Shown here: piece by piece, positions 20,701 through 31,918 of the stretch
How positions within the stretch are numbered: position 1 is the stretch's first letter
Layout of the letters: every line of letters begins with the position of its first letter
DNA from: Actinostola sp. cb2023
Lineage: Eukaryota > Cnidaria > Anthozoa > Actiniaria > Actinostolidae
Direction: 5' to 3'
NCBI GenBank assembly: GCA_033675265.1
Contig: JAUJYZ010000054.1
Coordinates: 124,001-188,000 of the forward strand
Length of the DNA: 64,000 nucleotides
Program-made: the position numbers and the translations under genes
The notes under the pieces: generated by a model
Databases searched by the model: none
Told to the model about the DNA's origin: nothing
What the model saw: the letters and a program-made list of their open reading frames with translations, nothing else

Positions 20701-23700
20701 GGAAAGAGCTCGAGTACTAGACTGGAACATTCAGAAGCAATTGCGTCCATTCCTGTCCAATTTGAAACCACGGCCATCTATTTACTGCCCTGATTTTATT
20801 GCTGCAAACCAGGCCGATAGGGCTGATAATGTGTTAACTGGGACCAAGCAAAGTATGCTTGAGCAAATCAGGGCTGATATTAGGGATTTCAAGGAATCAA
20901 ATAAACTAGATAAAGTGATTGTGATGTGGACTGCAAACACTGAAAGGTTTTGTGATGTGAGATCTGGTCTTAATGAAACTGCTGAAGAACTTCTTGCCGC
21001 TATTTCCAGAAATGAGAGTGAAGTTTCACCATCTACGATTTTTGCTGTTGCCAGTATTTTGGAAGGGGTAAGAGTATTTTACAGTATGTGTAGATATAAA
21101 GGTTGGTTTGACACTGTGGAGTTTTTGATTCACACAAAGCAATATTCTGAAGTTGTTTCGTGATAAAAGAAAGTCGTTAGATCATGCATTATTTGCTACA
21201 AAAGAAGAACTGAAAAGATTTGTAAAGCTTCACAGTGTAGTCCCAGAAAATATTGAAACCCCACATGTTACATGTATATAAACCGAAGTGTGCTACATGT
21301 ATAACCGAACACAGATGCCGATCAAGCTTAAGGTGACTCCAACATAATTGCGAGTGCATTTTGTGATTTTTTTTAACTCGCTCGTATCGCGTCAAAAACA
21401 CTCGGATATTTCTGCATTTAACACATGTAACAACTCAAACATCTAGGCTTTTAAGGGTGTATTCAACATTTTATTTTTCAGTCGCATTTGCCGTTACGGG
21501 CCGATTTTCTAACAGTGGTTTTTCATAATATTGTCCTCGACCTGTTCGCTCAAAAATCGTACGATTTCCATGAAACTTCAGATTCTTGTTAAATAGATAA
21601 TTTGTCATAATTTTGTCTGCCGGATTTAAAGAAAATCTCTCGGCTGCAAGTTGCGCGGCATTATTTTTATGGTCAGTTTTTAGGCCGTGCAAATTGCAGT
21701 CAAGAGATTTTTCTAAAACCTGGTAGACAAAATTATGAGAATCTATTTAACAAGAATCTGAAGTTTCGTAGAAATCGTACGATTTTTGAGCGAACAGGAG
21801 GACAATATTATGAAAAGCCACTGTTAGAAAATCGGCCCGTAACAGCAAACGCCGTCTGCCGGATTTAAAGAAAATCTCTCGACTGCAAGTTGCACGGCAT
21901 TATTTTTATGGTCAGTTTTTAGGCCGTGCAAATTGCAGTCAAGAGATTTTTCTAAAACCTGGCAGACAAAATTATGACAATCTATTTACAGTGCAACTAC
22001 ACCAACCAAGGCCACCCAAACAAATTTTGAATCAAATTTTCTAATCACATTTGTGACGCTGAATAACAGAATGATGTCGAATTCTACATTTTAAACTGTT
22101 TCTTGTTCACTCTTGATCATATAGAGTGCAGTCCATATGTCCGTGAAACAGTACTAACTAATTAGTACTAAATAGCACTGATGAAACAATAGAAAACAAT
22201 AGAAATAACACTATTTAGTACTATTTAGTAATAGTATTATTTCACGGACATATGGACTGCACTCTACATACACATATAAAGTAAAATATATGCTTTTAAA
22301 GCGAAAATTTGACAATTTGTGCAGATTCTATTGTTTAAATACTCAATTGTGATTGGATAATTTGTATGAAAATTTGCTTGGGTGGCCTTGGTTAGTGTAG
22401 TCGCACTGTAACAAGAATCTGAAGTTTCGTAGAAATCGTACGATTTTTGAGCGAACAGGAGGACAATATTATGAAAAGCCACTGTTAGAAAATCGGCCTG
22501 TAACGGCAAACGCGACTGAAAAATAAAATGTTGAATACACCCTTAAAAGCCTAGATGTTTGAGTTATTACATGTGTTAAATGCAGAAATATCCGAGTGTT
22601 TTTGACGCGATACGAGCGAGTTCAAAAAATCACAAAATGCACTCGCAATTATGTTGGAGTCACCTTAAGTACACAACTAATAAATTTTCCAGAGGGTATT
22701 TATATCTAAGTTGTATTCTTCCAGGTTACATTGAGTGGAAAAATAAGTCACTCCAAAATAGAAAGGGGTGGAGGAGTCCTAATAAATATTCCCTCTGTGG
22801 TAGCTAGGGAATCAATATTTTATGGAACTACATGTACACACATTTTGATTTGATTGATAAGCAGCCACTGTATGGGAATTACAATGTCAATTACAATCTG
22901 CTAGTGAGCATGGGCATCAGCTAGTGAGCATGGCCATCAGCTAGTGAGCATGGGCATCAGCTAGTGAGCATAGCCATCAGCTAGTGAGCATGGGCATCAG
23001 CTAGTGAGCATGCGCATCAGCTAGTGAGCATTGTATCTTTTCTAAAATGGTAAGTTTTTGAAAATCCAATGAAATCAAGTGGAGGTATGGCAAGTCAAAG
23101 TGATCCAGATTTCTATTAATTTTGTCGAGTTTGACATCGAGGTTCCATTAACTGTATTCTCTGACAGCTGAACCACTTCATTTAACGATATCATTCAATA
23201 TTAATTTTATAGTGTCTTTGCTCCAACTAATCAAACCATGTTTGTTTCCAGTGTTCTTACATCAATGGCTCGCCACAAAACACCAATGTTGTTGGTCTCG
23301 TTGACCTGGCTGAAAAGCACAAGACCTATATTGGTGGAGATGACTTTAAGACTGGACAAACCAAGATCAAATCTGTCTTAGTGGACTTTCTTGTCAGTGC
23401 TGGTATCAAGGTATGTCAACAACTGAACCATCCAGTGGACATTTCAAGGATAATAGTTTTTAATTGTTTTGTATATCTTTGTGATAGCCTGTATCAATAG
23501 TCAGTTACAATCACCTTGGCAACAACGATGGCAAAAACCTCTCGGCACCAAAACAGTTCCGTTCAAAAGAGATCTCTAAAAGCAATGTTGTTGATGATAT
23601 GGTGGAGTCCAATAAGATATTGTACCAAGGTGAAGGAGAAAAGCCAGACCATTGTGTAGTAATCAAGTATGTACCATATGTTGGTGATAGTAAGAGGGCA

Positions 23701-26700
23701 ATGGATGAATATACCTCAGAAATCTTCATGCATGGGCGTAATACTATTGTTATGCACAACACTTGTGAGGTAAGATACTACCACCTACCCACAGTAACTT
23801 GCTTGATTTATTACTGCCAATTCCAAACTTAACCAGTCATTTTCTTAAGTCCTGTAACCATGGAATTAATCAACAAACTACATTTGTATGAACATCATGA
23901 AATTACAATTGTTGCCCCTAATTTTCCTGATTCCGTTCAATACATGCCTTTTAACTGAAAACATTAAAAATTACATTTAGCTTATAACACAGTCTAAAAC
24001 TGTTAATTGTTATTATTTATTTTTTATTATTAGAAATAACACTAAATAAATGTTTCAGTTTTTTGCAATACATGCTTTGGCAATAACGTTATAATGTTTG
24101 TCATTTTCAGTTGTAGTGAAGCATAGAGTGAATAATGAATATTATATATAGTCATAGAAAGGTTCAACAAGAACTAAGGAATGTATACATGTACAGTGTA
24201 TATACTAGATGCCCTATTGGTGTTAACTTGGGATCCTGAAAATATAAATGCATCAACTTCACATTAATCTGTACATTTTTATGTACATACATGTATAACT
24301 TGATAAAGAAACTACATGATGAGCATAGACAAAACAAATGTTCGGAAAAAATCAGACGCCTCGAGTGGGATTCAAACCCACGACACCCCGATTTCATGAC
24401 AGGTGTTCTACCCACTGCTCTACCCACTATAACCTGACATGTACATAGTTTGATAATGGAATTTAACAGCATTAATTAACAAGCTGCTGGTTCATAATAG
24501 TTGGGTTAACAACATAAATGACTGCTTGCATGCAGTCATACAAATATATTTTAATAATTTAGTGCTTTATTTTCAGGATTCTCTTCTTGCTTCACCTATC
24601 ATATTAGACCTTATAATTCTATGTGAAATATGTGAACGAATCAAATTCAAGGTTGAGGGTGACAGAGAATTCCAGCAATTCAACAGTGTTCTGTCAATAC
24701 TGAGTTATTTACTTAAGGCACCACTGGTCCCTAAGAACACTCCTGTGGTCAATGCACTTTTCAAGCAAAGAAGCTGTATTGAAAATATATTCAGGTAATT
24801 GAATGAACCAAGTAAAATATCAATATATTCATTAGAAAAGAGTATTTTAGTGTTGATATGCCCTTTCAGCAAGCATATTTAAAGTGCCTATCACCCCTGT
24901 GAGATTGTCTTAAAAATTAATTCAATATAAACTGGTGGGTTCAGTATTTTGTGATTTGAACCTTGCGTTTTGGAGTTATAGAGGTTTGAAATCTCAATAT
25001 GCAAAATAGATGACATCAACCAAGGAATTTGCCTTAAGTAACTTATTTAGACTTTTTCAGGAAGAGCATATTTTTTGAAATGGGGGAAAAGTTATAAAAT
25101 CATGTGTTATCGTATCGGTCAGGAATGTCTGTTTCAGGGTTTCGATTTGCTGAAAACGGGGGCAACGATCCGAACGCCTAATGAAGTAATTCTATGCTCA
25201 AACGGATCAAATGTCAAATAGTTACCGAGCATATATCAAACTAAATCCAAAGTATTGTTCGCTCTAAGGTCATCGTTACAGTCAACCCAAGGTCACGCGT
25301 GCCCCACTAGAGTCCATTATTGACTTTGTTATTTGAAAATTGATTTGATTTTTTGTTTTGAACTTCGAATATTGCAAACGAACATTTCAATATTCAAAAC
25401 AAGAATAATTTGAAAATTCGATTGCTGATTGGATTAATAAAACAAACGTTACCCCTAATAAGGGCAGACACATAGTGGACTCTAGGGGGGCACGCATGAC
25501 CTGGTTTGACTCTAATGGAACTGCTAACTCATCGTTCCACAACTACCGACTAGAAGTGCTGTGTAGAAGCTCATGCTGTATCAAGAGAGAAGTAGTTGTG
25601 TTTAAAGTGCTACTTGGACGGAAATCGATCGAAGTTTAATTTAGCTGAAACTTCACTGAAATAATCTCAAAGAGCCATACAATTACTGGTTAATGTGTTT
25701 TCTCCAAATTCCTATGGGAAGTATTACATTTTTATGAATCTTTAGAAGTGTCAGTGAGGTCATCTACTCAACCCTAACAATCAACATGCACACAGCTTCG
25801 CTCCATACATTTCTTTGTGTTTAGTTTCTTGAATTATTTTATTTCTATGAAGCTAAACGTTTGGGTGAAGGAGTTTTCTTACATTATTTGTGCTTAGGAT
25901 TGATTGTCTGACCAGTTGTCTTCAATGTAGAGCTGTTATCTGAACAAAACATTGATATATTTTGACTCACAAAATACAAAGAAATGTATGGAGCTGAATG
26001 TTGGGTTGAGTAGATGACGTCACTGACACCTCTAAAGATTCATAAAAATTTAGTACTTCCCTCTGGAATATCGAAAAAAGAATTTAACTAGTTATTGTTA
26101 GACTCCTGAAGAATTATTCAATGAAGTTTCAGCTAAATTAAACTTCGATTGATTTTCGTCCATGTAGCACTTTGACAAATCAAATGAACTGAAAAGCAAA
26201 TCAAATGAACTCCAAAACTATCATGATCTCGCTATGCCATGTTCTGCCAATGGTGTGTGTCGGTGAGCAGAGATAGAGATCTGCGAACCGTCGACGTTTC
26301 GTCTAAAATACGTACTTGGCACGTATATTCATGCTTAGATGGTTCTGATAACGTCGGCCTGTACATTCTTGCTGTGTTGAGGTCACTACGAAATTCGATC
26401 ACTTGTCTGAGACTTTGTCTACTGGCTACGGGACACGTCTTGGTTTGTTTGGTTATAACATTTAGCGATTAAGCCTACAGGCATATCATTTCGGCTACTG
26501 CATTATCCTTTGTAATAATGTCCGAGTATACGCTCATTGAGCGTCTTGTTGTATAATAAATGATTCCTGGGTTGACGTCATCTACAGTGGAACCTCAATA
26601 TAACGATGTGCCAAGGGACTGACCAAATTAGATCGTTATATCGGAATTATATCGGAATATCGTTACAACGAATTCCCGATATAACGATTTTTCGGGAAAA

Positions 26701-27655
26701 GACCCAAAAATATCGTTATATCAGATATCGTTAATTGATTTTTCATGTAGTGCCCGTTGTGCCTTAGCTGTACCGGCGATGTAATCCCTATCGTAAAAAC
26801 TGTTAACAGACACGTTACAGTCTTTATGGCGGAATGAGAACTAAAGGATTTTAGTATTGTCATATATTTTCAAGTGTTAAGCCTACCTTTTTCATCGTGC
26901 AATGATTTATTTTATCGTTATATCAGGGTAAATTTTACGTTTGGGCTGTCAGATTGTGATCGTTATATCGGGAATATCGTTATATCGAGTATCGTTAAAT
27001 CAGGATTTTTCTCCATACATTTACTGTAAGATTTGCCGGGCTGTCAAATGTTGATTGTTATACCGGGAACATCGTTATATCGAGTATCGTTATATCAAGG
27101 TTCCACTGTATTTTGCATATTGAGATTTCAAACCTCTATATAAACTCATAAACGCAAGGTTCAAATCACAAAATACTGAATCCACCAACTATTCAGCTTT
27201 GTATATTGAATATATTTTTAAAACAATCTCACAGGGGTGATAGGCACTTGAGTACATGCACATAATGCAAGGATCATTTGATTTTCTTGCCTTAATTTCA
27301 CAACACTTGACCAGCACTACTATGTACATGTCTGCTAAGATGAAGTGTGCTAAAATAGACATACCGTAAATGCTCGATTAAGCACCCTGCCTAGAGGTCT
27401 AAAAAAATTATAAGTGCCCCCCTTCCAATAAGCGCCCCCTCCCCCTAAAAGAAATACAGAAACAACTCCCTTGTATTATTTAATAAAAATCTTGCATTTA
27501 CCAAGTACTGCACGGTACATGTTTACTATTTTTATTCACTGTATATGATGTATGTTACAGTACCGTATACCGGTAATAAAGAAAACATAAGTTCAACAGT
27601 GATCTGAGAAAAGAAATAAGCGCCCTGCTTCCAATAAGCACCCCCCTCAAATAAG

Positions 27656-27691
<36 letters not shown>

Positions 27692-28003
27692 TAGAGGTCT
27701 AAAAAAATTATAAGTGCCTGGGGCGCTAAATCGAGCATTTACGGTTATAATAATAATAATAATAATAAAACTTGATTATCTCATTCTAGGGCCTGTGTTG
27801 GCCTCAAGCCACAAAACCACATGCTGCTGGAACACAAACACAGCATGTCAGTGGTAAACCATAATAGTCTAAAACGGCAACATGTTGTTGACAAGAAAAC
27901 ATTGACTAAAAAACACATGAATGGAATACCTGAAGAAACAAATGGCTGTCACATGAATGGCTGTAATACCTCTCCATTTAATGAACTAAATGGCTGCAGA
28001 TAA
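17531..28003 (+). CDS. ISYNA1: Myo-inositol-3-phosphate synthase (inositol-1-phosphate synthase), complete
   Basis: Six coding exons: 17531-17797, 20534-21067, 23252-23410, 23488-23769, 24577-24794 and 27790-28003. They join in phase into 557 codons plus TAA, against about 558 in human. The enzyme converts glucose-6-phosphate to inositol-3-phosphate with NAD in the cytosol, the committed step of inositol synthesis. Visible motifs: the NAD-binding loop GWGGNNGS (60-67), SILEG, the active-site segment [11 protein letters not shown] (295-305), [10 protein letters not shown] (326-335), KSNVVDDM and NTCEDSLLASP. Only the tail after NHMLLEHK diverges; it is Asn/Gly/Cys-rich. Splice sites are canonical. 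Intron 1 (2.7 kb) and intron 5 (3.0 kb) are full of transposons. Start: the ATG three bases after a good acceptor, giving the usual N-terminus. Confidence 0.97.
17878..18767. mobile_element. 890-bp element with about 95-bp inverted ends in ISYNA1 intron 1
   Basis: Both ends read TATACAGTC and continue through GAAAACGTTGTCGCTGACCA, then CTCACAACTAT and CGACTAGACCG. Left arm 17878-17975, right arm 18664-18767. The interior holds a LINE-like tail. No transposase. Confidence 0.85.
18300..18480 (-). mobile_element. CR1/L2-like LINE 3' tail
   Basis: AATAATAATGCTTTATTC then TATAGCGCCATTTCC and CCAATGGCGCTTTACAATTC. Read on the minus strand this is the terminal hairpin plus (ATT)n tail common at LINE 3' ends. 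No coding remains. It is nested in the 890-bp element. Confidence 0.5.
18843..19863. mobile_element. 1.02-kb TTAA-flanked (piggyBac-like) non-autonomous element
   Basis: The ends are GGTATCAGGGTACCC and its complement, directly flanked by TTAA at 18839-18842 and 19864-19867. A TTAA target duplication is the hallmark of piggyBac-type insertion. Open frames inside have no recognisable domain. It lies in ISYNA1 intron 1. Confidence 0.8.
20252..20388. mobile_element. Foldback element with GGCGGCCATCTTGG arms
   Basis: Ends TGGTTTGCAAT / ATTGCAAACCA and inner arms CATGGCGGCCATCTTGGTTG / CAACCAACATGGCCGCCGTG. The arms contain GCCATCTTG/AACATGGCCGCC, close to the YY1 consensus. It lies 145 bases before ISYNA1 exon 2. 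Confidence 0.7.
20534..21067 (+). CDS. ISYNA1: ISYNA1 coding exon 2
   Basis: Residues 90-267, the largest exon, from [10 protein letters not shown] to VASILEG, including [10 protein letters not shown] and [10 protein letters not shown]. Acceptor TTTTATTCTTCAG, donor GAAGGG|GTAAGA. Phase 0 at both ends. Confidence 0.97.
21332..22664. mobile_element. 1.33-kb TTAA-flanked element with very long inverted ends
   Basis: It begins GGTGACTCCAACATAATTGC and ends in the complement, with TTAA on both sides (21328-21331, 22665-22668). The arms are about 230 bp or more. The interior repeats CGATTTTTGAGCGAACAGG and TAAAGAAAATCTCTCG several times in both orientations. A separate 141-bp MITE sits inside. 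It lies in ISYNA1 intron 2. Confidence 0.85.
22124..22264. mobile_element. 141-bp TA-flanked MITE
   Basis: Ends GAGTGCAGTCCATATGTCCG and its complement, each next to TA. The interior is made of AGTACTA-type words. It is nested inside the 1.33-kb element. A sister copy is at 33461-33585. Confidence 0.85.
22899..23028. repeat. 20-bp tandem repeat, about 6.5 copies
   Basis: The unit CAGCTAGTGAGCATGGGCAT repeats with small changes (GGCC, GCGC, TAGCC) in ISYNA1 intron 2. Confidence 0.93.
23252..23410 (+). CDS. ISYNA1: ISYNA1 coding exon 3
   Basis: Residues 268-320, [11 protein letters not shown] to SAGIK, with the active-site segment [11 protein letters not shown]. Acceptor TTTGTTTCCAG, donor ATCAAG|GTATGT. 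Confidence 0.97.
23488..23769 (+). CDS. ISYNA1: ISYNA1 coding exon 4
   Basis: Residues 321-414, [15 protein letters not shown] to HNTCE. The preceding intron is only 77 bp. Acceptor CTTTGTGATAG, donor TGTGAG|GTAAGA. Confidence 0.97.
23833..24355. other. ISYNA1 intron 4, nothing recognised
   Basis: AT-rich sequence. No open frame or repeat was recognised before the tRNA-like stretch. Confidence 0.5.
24356..24436 (-). mobile_element. tRNA-like SINE head
   Basis: The minus strand has an A-box-like TAGTGGGTAGAGCA, an arm CACCTGTCATGAAATCGGGG and a B box GGGTTTGAATCCC. The 5' acceptor half does not pair with the 3' TCGAGGC, so it is a tRNA-derived SINE or tRNA fossil, not a working tRNA gene. 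Confidence 0.55.
24577..24794 (+). CDS. ISYNA1: ISYNA1 coding exon 5
   Basis: From [12 protein letters not shown] to CIENIF plus two bases of the Arg codon (phase 2). Acceptor TTTATTTTCAG, donor TTCAG|GTAATT. Confidence 0.96.
25604..26173. mobile_element. 570-bp inverted-repeat element nested in the 2.37-kb element
   Basis: Ends AAAGTGCTAC(T/A)TGGACG, with arms of about 200 bp including GTTTAATTTAGCTGAAACTT and GTAGATGAC-type words. It lies wholly inside 24882-27249. Confidence 0.75.
26585..27108. mobile_element. pogo/Tigger-like MITE flanked by TA
   Basis: Ends CAGTGGAACCTCAATATAAC and TTATATCAAGGTTCCACTG with TA on both sides. The interior repeats TCGTTATATCG. These ends are typical of pogo-type Tc1/mariner elements. 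It is nested inside the 2.37-kb element. Confidence 0.85.
27363..27745. mobile_element. MITE with ACCGTAAATGCTCGA ends and a C33 run
   Basis: Ends ACCGTAAATGCTCGATT and AATCGAGCATTTACGGT. Direct copies of CTAGAGGTCTAAAAAAATTA occur at 27390 and 27691. A C run of about 34 lies at 27657-27690. It ends 44 bases before the last ISYNA1 exon. Confidence 0.8.
27790..28003 (+). CDS. ISYNA1: ISYNA1 coding exon 6 (last)
   Basis: [18 protein letters not shown], then a lineage-specific tail ending in NGCHMNGCN and NELNGCR before TAA. Acceptor CATTCTAG|GG; one base completes the Arg codon. Confidence 0.95.
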
Positions 28004-28588
28004 AATTGCAACCAACTGCTGTAATTGAATGTGATAATGGAAGTATCTATTTGGACATTGATTTGCAGTGCGCTGATTTCAGCTTTGCTAGTTATAAAGG
28101 GTTTTTTAAAACCTGAAAATCACAATATGCTAATTCCGTGATGTCAGAAGAATAGCATTACCATATTAATATCCACTAGAAGCGCCAAAAACTAGCCCTT
28201 TTGGACAGTTTTAATATTCAATTATTTTTTTTCGCTTTTGGGTTAACACTTTAACAATGCCATTTTATTTTAACAAAATACAAACTATTATTATATAGTT
28301 TTAATATTCAATAGAGCATAGAGACAATAGTCTAGTATTATGCTCCGAATACATTTTATTATTATTATTATTTAATAATAATCCAAATCTCTCTTCATTC
28401 GTATTATTATTATTGTTAACAATATCATTTTATTTTAACAAAACACAAAGTAAAATGTCTAAAACCATCACAAAGTTGTTTTAGCATAATGCATTGCAGA
28501 AAACGTTTATTCTCCAGCCTATTGGTTTTTGCTCCTCAATAGTGAACAACCCAAAAAATGAAAATTCTATGGCAAATTTATATTTAAT
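28004..28588. other. 3' flank of ISYNA1
   Basis: AT-rich, with ATT/AAT runs at 28357-28375 and 28410-28425. No canonical AATAAA close to the stop was seen, so the polyadenylation site is unassigned. Confidence 0.5.
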
Positions 28589-28592
28589 TTAA

Positions 28593-29589
28593 CCCTTTGA
28601 CTCCCACGGCGCCCGAAACCGCCCGTAAAAATCGATACTGCTTTGAAAAATTCTAACTTTCTGAATTTTCGTAACATCGATCTCATGGCCAGTTATTAGT
28701 GACAACTAGATAACTCTTCATATTTTAACCTCAAGTAAACTGACTTACAGGTCCGATTTCTGGGCATTAGTTCAATTTGTTTGCCATAAAAATCAAAAAT
28801 GCGTGTTTTTGACGCAATTTTACACCTCGAAAATGAACGACATTTGACTTGGATTTTCTTCCAAAATACATCCTTGCGAAACAAAACGCCACTTTCTCAG
28901 CAAACTTCCATCTCTCTTCTTGATATAGTCGTGAATTTTGCCCTCTCTTTTCCTTAACTCGCCGAACAATAGCCATTTCCTTAGGCCCACTTTCGCTAAC
29001 ACGTGTTTTCCTTCTGCACGCCCGAAAAGGATGCCGGGAAACATCCGGGAATTTCGGCATAGATCTCCCCCGAAAATCCCTCCTTTAAGAATATATAGAG
29101 TGTCGAGCCACTCGGTCCTACAGGCAAAATATTGCACCGGTTGCATTCTTTACAAATGCCTTTGTAGGTCCTGGAATCCACCACAGAAAGACCAGAGAGA
29201 CGATTTCACAATTGAGTCCGCCATTTTGAATTTCCAAACGGCAAAGTCGAAATCTATTCGTGAATTCGTATCTAAACTCCTGAGTTCTTCCAGGAGAACG
29301 GTCTCTACCACACCAGTCAAGCTTAATGATGCTGTCCTGGGGGCTTCTGTGGTGAATAATGGCTATAAACACTCTAAAAATGCAAAATTGACCGCTCCTA
29401 GTAGCTACGAGATGCCGTTCCTCGAGGAGATTCACCAAAAGAGAAAGATTACGTCAGAACCTGAGCCCGTGGGCTTTCAGAACTGTCAAGATTTCCATGG
29501 AAACCCCTTATATGGAATCGAAATTTCCTATGGCGTGATTAGGTCCAGAAAATCGCTAAAAAACTCAAAAATCTCTGGGTGTCAAAGGG
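28593..29589. mobile_element. 997-bp TTAA-flanked (piggyBac-like) element
   Basis: The ends are CCCTTTGACTCCCA and TGTCAAAGGG, with TTAA directly outside each (28589-28592, 29590-29593). The terminal inverted repeat is only about 10 bp. The interior shares blocks with 9775-10535. The open frames of about 100-230 codons on both strands have no recognised domain. Confidence 0.8.
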
Positions 29590-29593
29590 TTAA

Positions 29594-30060
29594 AAATAAA
29601 ACATTTAGTTATTTAAAAAGCATCAGTAGTTAATTATCTTGCAAAAATTGAACAAAAATAAATTGTATTATTTTTGAAGTAAAGTTTTTGAAGCTGCCTG
29701 GATAAACAATGTGTTTTATATCTGCTGTTCATTTACTGACATGATGCCTACCTTGCACTGATATTTCATAGCCTTATCACTAGTTACAGTTAACTAGTGA
29801 TAAGGCAAAGCCTCATTAATTACTAAACAAGGTACTAAATATCCTGCAACTGTTCGACTAGGGATGGACCATTATATATATATATTTTTGGTGGGGGGTG
29901 GGGGGTCACAGCAAAGATAGAGAAAAAATTATACCAAAAAAATTGAGCAATCCTTTCTACTCTTGGGATGCAGTGAAAAAAACTCTTGCACGAACTCGAA
30001 ATGGAAAAAAAATAGAGCTCATTAAAATGGGCACGAGTGAACGCTTGTTAAAGCGTCTAG
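29594..30060. other. Intergenic, low complexity
   Basis: Contains a TATATATATATA stretch (29872-29885) and GGTGGGGGGTGGGGGG (29890-29906). A hairpin CTTATCACTAGTTA / TAACTAGTGATAAG spans about 29772-29806. No gene. Confidence 0.5.
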
Positions 30061-30488
30061 TTTTGATGGGTTTTCTGTGGTAGAGCGTGTGTGCGCAATG
30101 CGTATTATGTCAGGCTCCCTGTGCTGAGTAATGTCCTATGTTGTGTGCGTCCCGTAACACGCGCCCGCAGAGTGTATATTGAAACTTACCATGGATAAGG
30201 AATAAAATCCAAACGTTTACACCGAAAAAATCAGTCTTTCTTGATATGAACTTCTCTTCGACGTCCCGCCATTAGCAACAAAATAATGACTTCACCCTGG
30301 ATACCCCCCACGGGCCTGTAGCGCACGCACTTCGTAACTTGAGTTCCATACCTTGTTTCAATATCCACTCTGCGGGCGCGTCTTATGGGACGCACACAGG
30401 AAGCCCAATATAGGACATTACTCAGCACAGGGAGCCCGACATAATATGCATTGTGCGCGAGCGCTCTACCACAGGAAACCCATCAAAA
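30061..30488. mobile_element. 428-bp element related to the 30-bp satellite
   Basis: About 130-bp inverted arms start TTTTGATGGGTTTNCTGTGG (30061) and end in its complement (30488). Each arm holds a satellite-like word (ATTATGTCAGGCTCCCTGTG in the left arm) followed by GCTGAGTAATGTCCTAT. Other ends of the same family lie at 31830-31915 and 34305-34420, the latter running straight into the giant array. Confidence 0.75.
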
Positions 30489-31404
30489 AACAACACAAAT
30501 ATCATTTTATTGAATTATTTAGTAGCCTCAAAAGCAATGGTTGGGGTGCTGCCTGTGTATCATCCTCCATTTTGGTGTTAGCTCAAATATTTTTACATTC
30601 TCTCGGGTACATGTACAAGAAATATTGCTTGCTCTATATTTAATCCGGTCTGTTAGCGACAAAAATAGCAAAGATTGTGCACTTTTGAGTACAAGCACCA
30701 AACTTGCACATCCAGATGTTTGTTAGGGATGCTGAAAAGATTTTGGGGTGGGTGCCAAAAAATAGGATGGTCTGGGGGGCACAACACGTCATTGGAAAGA
30801 ATAAAAAATGTCCTTCAAGATTTAAAGCCAATAATATTATTATTATGATGAAAGTGCCGTTAAAAAAATCAGAATGGCATTTACAGTTTGTTGATATCTC
30901 TTTTTATTGGAGATAAAAGTTTTGCAAATATGCAAATTAGCAACTGATGACATCATAAATGATCTCTGTAAAAATAAGACTCAAATTATGTCGGACCCAA
31001 ATTTCATTCAAGTACAATGCCAAGCCTAAACATCATTTCTGTGTGCTTTATGTTGTTGCCATAGAAACACTCTTGGTTCCAGGCCCCTCAAGAAATAACA
31101 TTTTTTTATAAATGTTCGAAAACCCCAGCTTTTCAAGTTTTCATTACACTATTACCTTGACTCACTATATGACAATAGGGGATCATTCTTACAGCCATTT
31201 CTTGTTAATGAGATAGAGGGGAAATTTTGTAATTTTATTTGAAAGAGCCTGGGTACAATTTTGTTTCAACGGCAACTACTTAAAGCTTTGCTCATGTGTC
31301 TGTTTTAACAATTACATTATTAATCGTGTGAAGTCTTGGTCATTTTACACAGGCAGCCCAACCATTGCTTTTGAGGCTACTTTAATAATAAAATAATATA
31401 AATA
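30489..31404. other. Intergenic, no gene recognised
   Basis: 30520-30560 and 31355-31385 share the CAACCATTGCTTTTGAGGCT block that also precedes the satellite at 34316, so parts belong to the same dispersed repeat. Nothing else was recognised. Confidence 0.5.
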
Positions 31405-31809
31405 CAGTGGAACCTCTATTAAAGGGAAAGTGTCCCCTTAATGAAGGTGTATCCTGAATAGAGGTTGGGCGGGGTTTGTTAATAATTAACCACCTAAACA
31501 AAAATGCCTGTTTTCTTTACTTGGAATGCAGCCATTAATTATTCAACAGTCAAATGCATGATTTAAGCTTACAACAGCGCAACTTTGGACTGTTTAAATT
31601 GTGATTTTTTTCATGTACTGTATATTATTATTAGTAGTTGAAATAGAACTCGGGATGCTCAAAAAGTGTCCCTGTCCCCTTAATAGGTGTCCCTTTAATA
31701 GAGGTGGTAAATACAAAGATTATATGAGTGTTTTGCTGGGACCTGGAAATGTGTCCCCTTAATGGAGGTGTCCCCTGAATAGAGGTGTCCCAAAGTAGAG
31801 GTTCCACTG
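31405..31809. mobile_element. pogo-like MITE flanked by TA, second family
   Basis: Ends CAGTGGAACCTCTATTAAAG and AGTAGAGGTTCCACTG, each next to TA. The interior repeats GTGTCCCCTTAATGGAGGTG-type words. It shares the CAGTGGAACCTC tip with 26585-27108. Confidence 0.85.
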
Positions 31810-31829
31810 TACATCTGTATGCGCGCATC

Positions 31830-31918
31830 GTTTTTTGATGGGTTTCCTGTGGTAGAGCGTGCGCACGCAATATGTATTATGTTGGGTTCCCTGTGCATAG
31901 AAATGTATGATGTTGGGA
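31830..31918. mobile_element. End fragment of the satellite-seed element
   Basis: TTTTTTGATGGGTTTCCTGT, GGTAGAGCGTGCGCACGCAA, then two satellite-like words (TATTATGTTGGGTTCCCTGT and ATGATGTTGGGATCC). It shows the pre-amplification state next to the locus. Confidence 0.7.

Larger units (their letters stand above)
24882..27249. mobile_element. 2.37-kb nested element with about 170-bp inverted ends
   Basis: Both ends start AAGTGCCTATCACCCCTGTG and the arms run through CAAAATACTGAA/TTCAGTATTTTG to TTGAGATTTCAAACCTCTAT. It carries two further insertions (25604-26173 and 26585-27108) and an inner inverted pair (GTCACGCGTGCCCC at 25291, GGGGCACGCATGACC at 25488). No transposase. It makes up most of ISYNA1 intron 5. 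Confidence 0.8.

Noticed and set aside
24356..24436. Functional tRNA gene
   Set aside because: The 5' half does not pair with the 3' acceptor strand and the anticodon stem has mismatches.
28938..29633. 231-codon plus-strand frame
   Set aside because: It lies almost wholly inside the TTAA-flanked element, overlaps open minus-strand frames and shows no domain.
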